Source of the DNA: Scolanthus callimorphus
Taxonomy: Eukaryota; Cnidaria; Anthozoa; Actiniaria; Edwardsiidae
Direction of reading: 5' to 3'
NCBI GenBank assembly: GCA_033964015.1
Contig: JAWWUD010000111.1
Location: 248,001 to 312,000, forward strand
Length of the DNA stretch: 64,000 nucleotides
A program made the position numbers and the translations under genes. Positions 60,611 through 64,000 of the stretch are shown piece after piece; positions within the stretch are counted from its first letter, which is position 1; the number at the start of each line of letters is the position of its first letter. The notes below the pieces were generated by a model. The model did no database searches. It saw only the letters and a program-made list of their open reading frames with translations, and had not been told where the DNA came from.

Positions 60611-60667
60611 TTCCCTGTTAACGGCGGTCTCTTTGCCTTGCCATGAGAGACCGCCGTTAACAGGGAA
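60611..60667. mobile_element. 57-bp perfect hairpin with 9-bp target duplication
   Basis: TTCCCTGTTAACGGCGGTCT continues for 22 bp, then a 13-bp loop and the exact complement. TCGCGTCTG flanks both sides (60602-60610 and 60668-60676). In intron 4 of the Dispatched-like gene. Confidence 0.85.
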
Positions 60668-61664
60668 TCGCGTCTGGGGCGCAGCCAGGATTTTAGAAAA
60701 CATATGTACAAATTTAGGTTGCCCCTGATGCTTTGTACCCCTCCTCCTTTTTTAAATACCATCCAGTGAATGTTTCATATTGTCCAATGTAGCAGATGCA
60801 GAACTTGGTTCAAGTTTGGTTTGAAGAGAGTTATGGCATCTCAGATGAAAGTTGTACCTGTCAAAACGAGTGATTTGCTTCCACTGAATTATCCATTTCT
60901 TTGGTGTTCATCCAAATAATTTACGATGGGTTGCCACGCTGTTCGCTGCAGAAGTATCTCGGCTTGGGGTTTCCATTTCAAGAGTTGTTCAGATGAGCTT
61001 TATTATTGTAGTGGCTATCGTGATTTTTTAAAAGATTTGGCACCAAAGTCTGAACTAGCTGCTTGTACTTTATCAAGATTTACCATCAAAGAGCTTATCC
61101 ACGTGTTTTCTCTGTTCCTTGATCCATTAGGTATTGACTGGGTACTGGCTGACCGATGGAAACAAGTCATACGCCAGTCATGATTATATCACTTATGGCA
61201 AGCTGATGGGCGGGGCCCTAGACGAGACTGAGAAAAGCACGGCTCCAAACTTTCAGGGTAAGAATCATGTACTTGAAATCTACGTTGTAAAGCTACCATA
61301 ACGTATCGCGCGAGTTGTGCAAAGTCACACCACAGGTTCCCCATACAATGTTGCAATCATCGAAATGAGGTTGTACCAAGGATTGAAAGATAAGATTAAA
61401 GAGCCTCAGTCAGCCTCTATTTTGTCAGCCTAGCAACATACCGAGTCAGAGAAAGCATCCGTTTCCATCGGCTGATTAAGAGAATATGGTGTGATATTTT
61501 CGATTGAATTCGGTAAATCAAGTATTAAACTTTGTTTATAGATAGGTTATTTCGAGCGGACAAAAACAATAACAAAGGAGTGGCTGACTCTTTAACTGGG
61601 GACACGTTCCAGTCCTGACGCAAGCTAACATACTGGATTCCTTGTGATATTGGGCAGTCGCAAA

Positions 61665-61775
61665 AACATTCCGCACCCCTACTTGTGGACTTCTTGCAGT
61701 CCCTTCTTTGGCGAACTCCGTGAAAACGAGCGCGTGAGAAGCCAGAGTAGCGCAAAGAAGGGACTGCACGCAGTC
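61665..61775. repeat. Palindromic repeat related to 47.3 kb
   Basis: GCAGTCCCTTCTTTG and its complement (CAAAGAAGGGACTGC) flank CGTGAAAACGAGCGCG. The same words occur at 47283-47335. In intron 5 of the Dispatched-like gene. Confidence 0.6.
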
Positions 61776-63129
61776 TATCCCACTTGAGGACTGTCCTCGT
61801 GAATTCGGATGGTCCTAGTATGGTCATTGACCCGTCATTATAAAGCTGATCAGACGTGTATGTTTTAACATTTTGTAGGTAATCGTTATGGTAATCGTCT
61901 GCTGTTCGCGTCTATTGAGATCAACACGACGATGGTGCCGACTAGGATGGGTCAAGTGGAGGGCCTAGCCGTGTATGATCACTGGGAGGAGTTCGTGAAG
62001 AAGAAGGTAAGAAGAGATTCCACACGACTATCACCAGGGGCGGATTTAGTCCCCCCCCCCCTTTTCTCGGGAGATTTTCCCATACATTCACGGTATTTGC
62101 TGGAGGAAATTTGCAAATTTTCGTCCCATGTTTTCACTATCCAGCCCTCCCTTTCTGAAATTCCCGGATCCGATCCTGATCCCCTCCACCTTATTACCAC
62201 TTCATTTCTTGTCATATTCATGAGGTAAAAAGCTATTAACTGCACTTCCTCTCCACAGATGAAAAACATGCCACCTTCGTGCCGTAATGGTTTCCAAGCC
62301 ACGCCCTCAGCGCATAACGCCTGGCACTGGCTCAAGGTTCAACAGGTACCCCATTCATCAGTTGGCCCCATAGAGACAAGCAGTATATTTTATTTTAACT
62401 AATCTTGACATGTCTGTCCCAGGTCCTCGCAAGTACTGCTGTCCGTGGCATCCTGATGAGTCTGGGTCTAGCCATTGGCCTTCTAACACTCATGACAACA
62501 AACTGGATTGTGGGTCTAATGGCCGGGGCAACTATAGCTTGTATCACAGTGGGCGTCGTCGGCTTATCCCAATGGTCGGATGGAAACTTGGCGTCTTGGA
62601 GTCCCTCAACTTGACCCTCGTGGTTGGTCTCGCTGTGGATTACGTTGTGCACTTGGCAGACGGCTACGTCAGATCGCTTGCTCATTCACGCAGAGATAAG
62701 ACACGCGACGCGCTAGGCAGTGTCGGTATTTCTGTGCTGTCCGGCGCATGTACAACCCTCGGAGCGTCCGTCTTCATGCTTGCTGCTAAAATAGTCTTCT
62801 TCTTTCAATTCGGAATTTTTATGTTCTGTACTATAGGACTGTCTATTTCCTTTGCCTTGTTTTTCTTCACGACGTTTCTCGCGCTTCTAGGACCAAATGG
62901 CAACACCGGGTCTATGCTACCAATGTGGCGTTACCTAAGGGACATGCTTGGGACCACTCAGGAAGAGCGAGAACTTGAGGTTATTTGTGATCAATGCCGT
63001 AATCGTGTTACTTACAGATCTCCAGAAAAACTTGTATACGGCACCACCACTTATACTTCCGCCGTGTGAGACCGCTGAACAGAAGGGTCGCGGCGTTACG
63101 GTTGTTTCCGCTGACCAGTAGAGAATGTC

Positions 63130-63612
63130 AGTGACAATGTTGAAGTGAAAGAATGTTCCAATGTTGTAATGAAAAAATGTTCCAAGGCTGTAATGAAAGA
63201 ATTGTTGCAGTGAAAGAATGTTCCAATGATGCAGCGAAAGAATGTTCCAATGAAAGAACGTTACAGCGAAAGAATGTTTCAGTGTTGCAGTGAAAGAATA
63301 TCCCAGTTAAAGAATGTTCAAATGTTGCATTGAGGAAGAATGTCCAACGTTACAGTGAAAGACTGTTCCTGCTAAAGAATGTTCCAGTGTTATAATGAAA
63401 GAATGTTCCGGTGAAAGAATGTTGCAGTGAAAGAAACGCTACAGTGAACGAATGTTGCAATGTTTCAGTGAAAGAATGTTCCTGCTAAAGAATAGTCCAG
63501 AGAAAGAATGTTCCTGCTAAAGAATAGTCCAGTGAAAGAATGTTCCTGCTAAAGAATATTCCAATGAAAGAATGTTCCAATGTTGCAGTGAAGAAGAATG
63601 TTCCTCGGTGTC
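63130..63612. repeat. GAAAGAATGTTCC minisatellite
   Basis: More than 25 degenerate copies of GTGAAAGAATGTTCCA with variable inserts such as ATGTTGCA. Higher-order duplication is visible (TTCCTGCTAAAGAATAGTCC twice near 63478-63535). It begins about 60 bp after the stop codon of the Dispatched-like gene, so the transcript could contain it. Confidence 0.85.
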
Positions 63613-64000
63613 TATGGTCATCGAGTGGACACAGGAATACCGCGAGGTGACTGTTGCTCCCAATCACAGAAAAAGCACAGGCATACCGCTTCGTTCCTTG
63701 TAACGTGAACACAGGAATACCGCGAGCTGACTGTATTCCTGATCATAAAAGAGCACAGGCATACAGCATCGTTCTTGATAAGCAGACACTGGCGTATCGT
63801 AATGAGTGCGTTCCTGGTCCGATCAAAAGAACGCAGCTGTAGCGCCGGGTCGCGAAAAAAAACCCCAGACATTTAGCGCCAACTGACTGCGTTCTTGATC
63901 ACCAAGTTCATATTCCTGGTCATCGAGTTAGCACTGGCGTTTTTTTGTCACAAAAAAGAATACAGATGATCGCCAGCTGAGTTGTGTTCTTGGTACCACC
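63612..64000. repeat. Second minisatellite, runs to window edge
   Basis: Degenerate units of about 50-65 bp with CACAGGAATACCGCGAG, TGACTG, TTCCTGATCA and CACAGGCATACCGC-type words. The unit boundaries drift. The frames within it are repeats. Confidence 0.7.

Larger units (their letters stand above)
54752..63069 (+). pseudogene. Dispatched-like RND transporter, frameshifted in last exon
   Basis: Exons 54752-56446, 58817-59041, 59751-59876, 60388-60531, 61131-61257, 61879-62006, 62259-62345 and 62423-63069 join in phase to about 1060 codons, typical for the family. Exon 1 encodes TM1, an extracellular loop (DFTQVPLNLESDERKLRADA) and a sterol-sensing-type bundle of TM helices. The helix-4 signature is GIGADDVFVFLDTW (residue about 380), with the paired Asp of Dispatched/RND proteins. 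Exons 2-7 encode the second loop (EDEVIIVNLIWGLKPQDR). Exon 8 encodes the second TM bundle with GLAVDYVVHLADGY, the matching GxxxD motif. Dispatched moves lipid-modified ligands out of the cell using an ion gradient; this gene belongs to a Dispatched-like branch, exact ligand unknown. Exon 8 opens in one frame (VLASTAVRGILMSLGLAIGL) and needs a shift near 62560-62566 to continue as IPMVGWKLGVLESLNLTLVV. Near the start, TTT|GTGAGT suggests an intron after residue 17, but the phase does not fit. Confidence 0.82.

Overview
The window is metazoan nuclear DNA: AT-rich, intron-containing, and packed with short palindromic transposons and minisatellites. The gene set fits an anthozoan cnidarian, most likely a stony coral. 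It includes an HSPA13 and a UTP25 whose exons follow the vertebrate proteins closely, two G-protein gamma genes, a secreted PAN plus EGF protein of a kind I associate with coral matrix proteins, and a Dispatched-like transporter. Assignment to coral is inference from gene content and repeat style. No bacterial, plasmid or phage signal was seen.

Layout. 1-19 kb is gene-poor. It holds a possible WW-like exon near the left edge, a possible exon at 5.4 kb, a possible broken coding stretch near 12.2 kb (all minus strand), and many inverted-repeat elements, the largest a 1.9 kb foldback at 9518-11450. 19.4-20.7 kb carries two tandem, intronless G gamma genes (minus). At 22.5-34.4 kb HSPA13 (minus) and UTP25 (plus, 21 exons, 800 codons) are head to head, 369 bp apart. 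UTP25 contains a textbook U12-type AT-AC intron. 35.9-43 kb holds a multi-exon minus-strand gene that joins half of an aldo-keto reductase fold to leucine-rich repeats. 43-45.6 kb is the PAN/EGF gene (plus), whose last exon has an in-frame TAG before its natural end. 46-54 kb is mobile and satellite DNA, including a 2.15 kb element with terminal inverted repeats that carries a 48-bp array and an 8-bp array. 54.7-63.1 kb is a Dispatched-like RND transporter gene (plus, 8 exons) with a one-base frameshift in its last exon. The window ends in two minisatellites.

How the genes relate. HSPA13 and UTP25 are housekeeping genes (ER/microsomal chaperone ATPase, and a small-subunit rRNA processing factor) that probably share a promoter. 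The other genes look like lineage-expanded families: tandem G gamma, the AKR-LRR protein, the secreted PAN/EGF protein and the Dispatched-like transporter. Two of these carry apparent disabling changes. They could be assembly errors, alleles or young pseudogenes, and each is simple to test with RNA reads.

The strongest unusual signals are the AT-AC intron, the AKR-LRR fusion with its triplicated splice acceptor, the satellite-bearing element at 47.7-49.9 kb, and several palindromic insertions that keep 9-bp target duplications, one confirmed by an empty-site paralogue in the same window.
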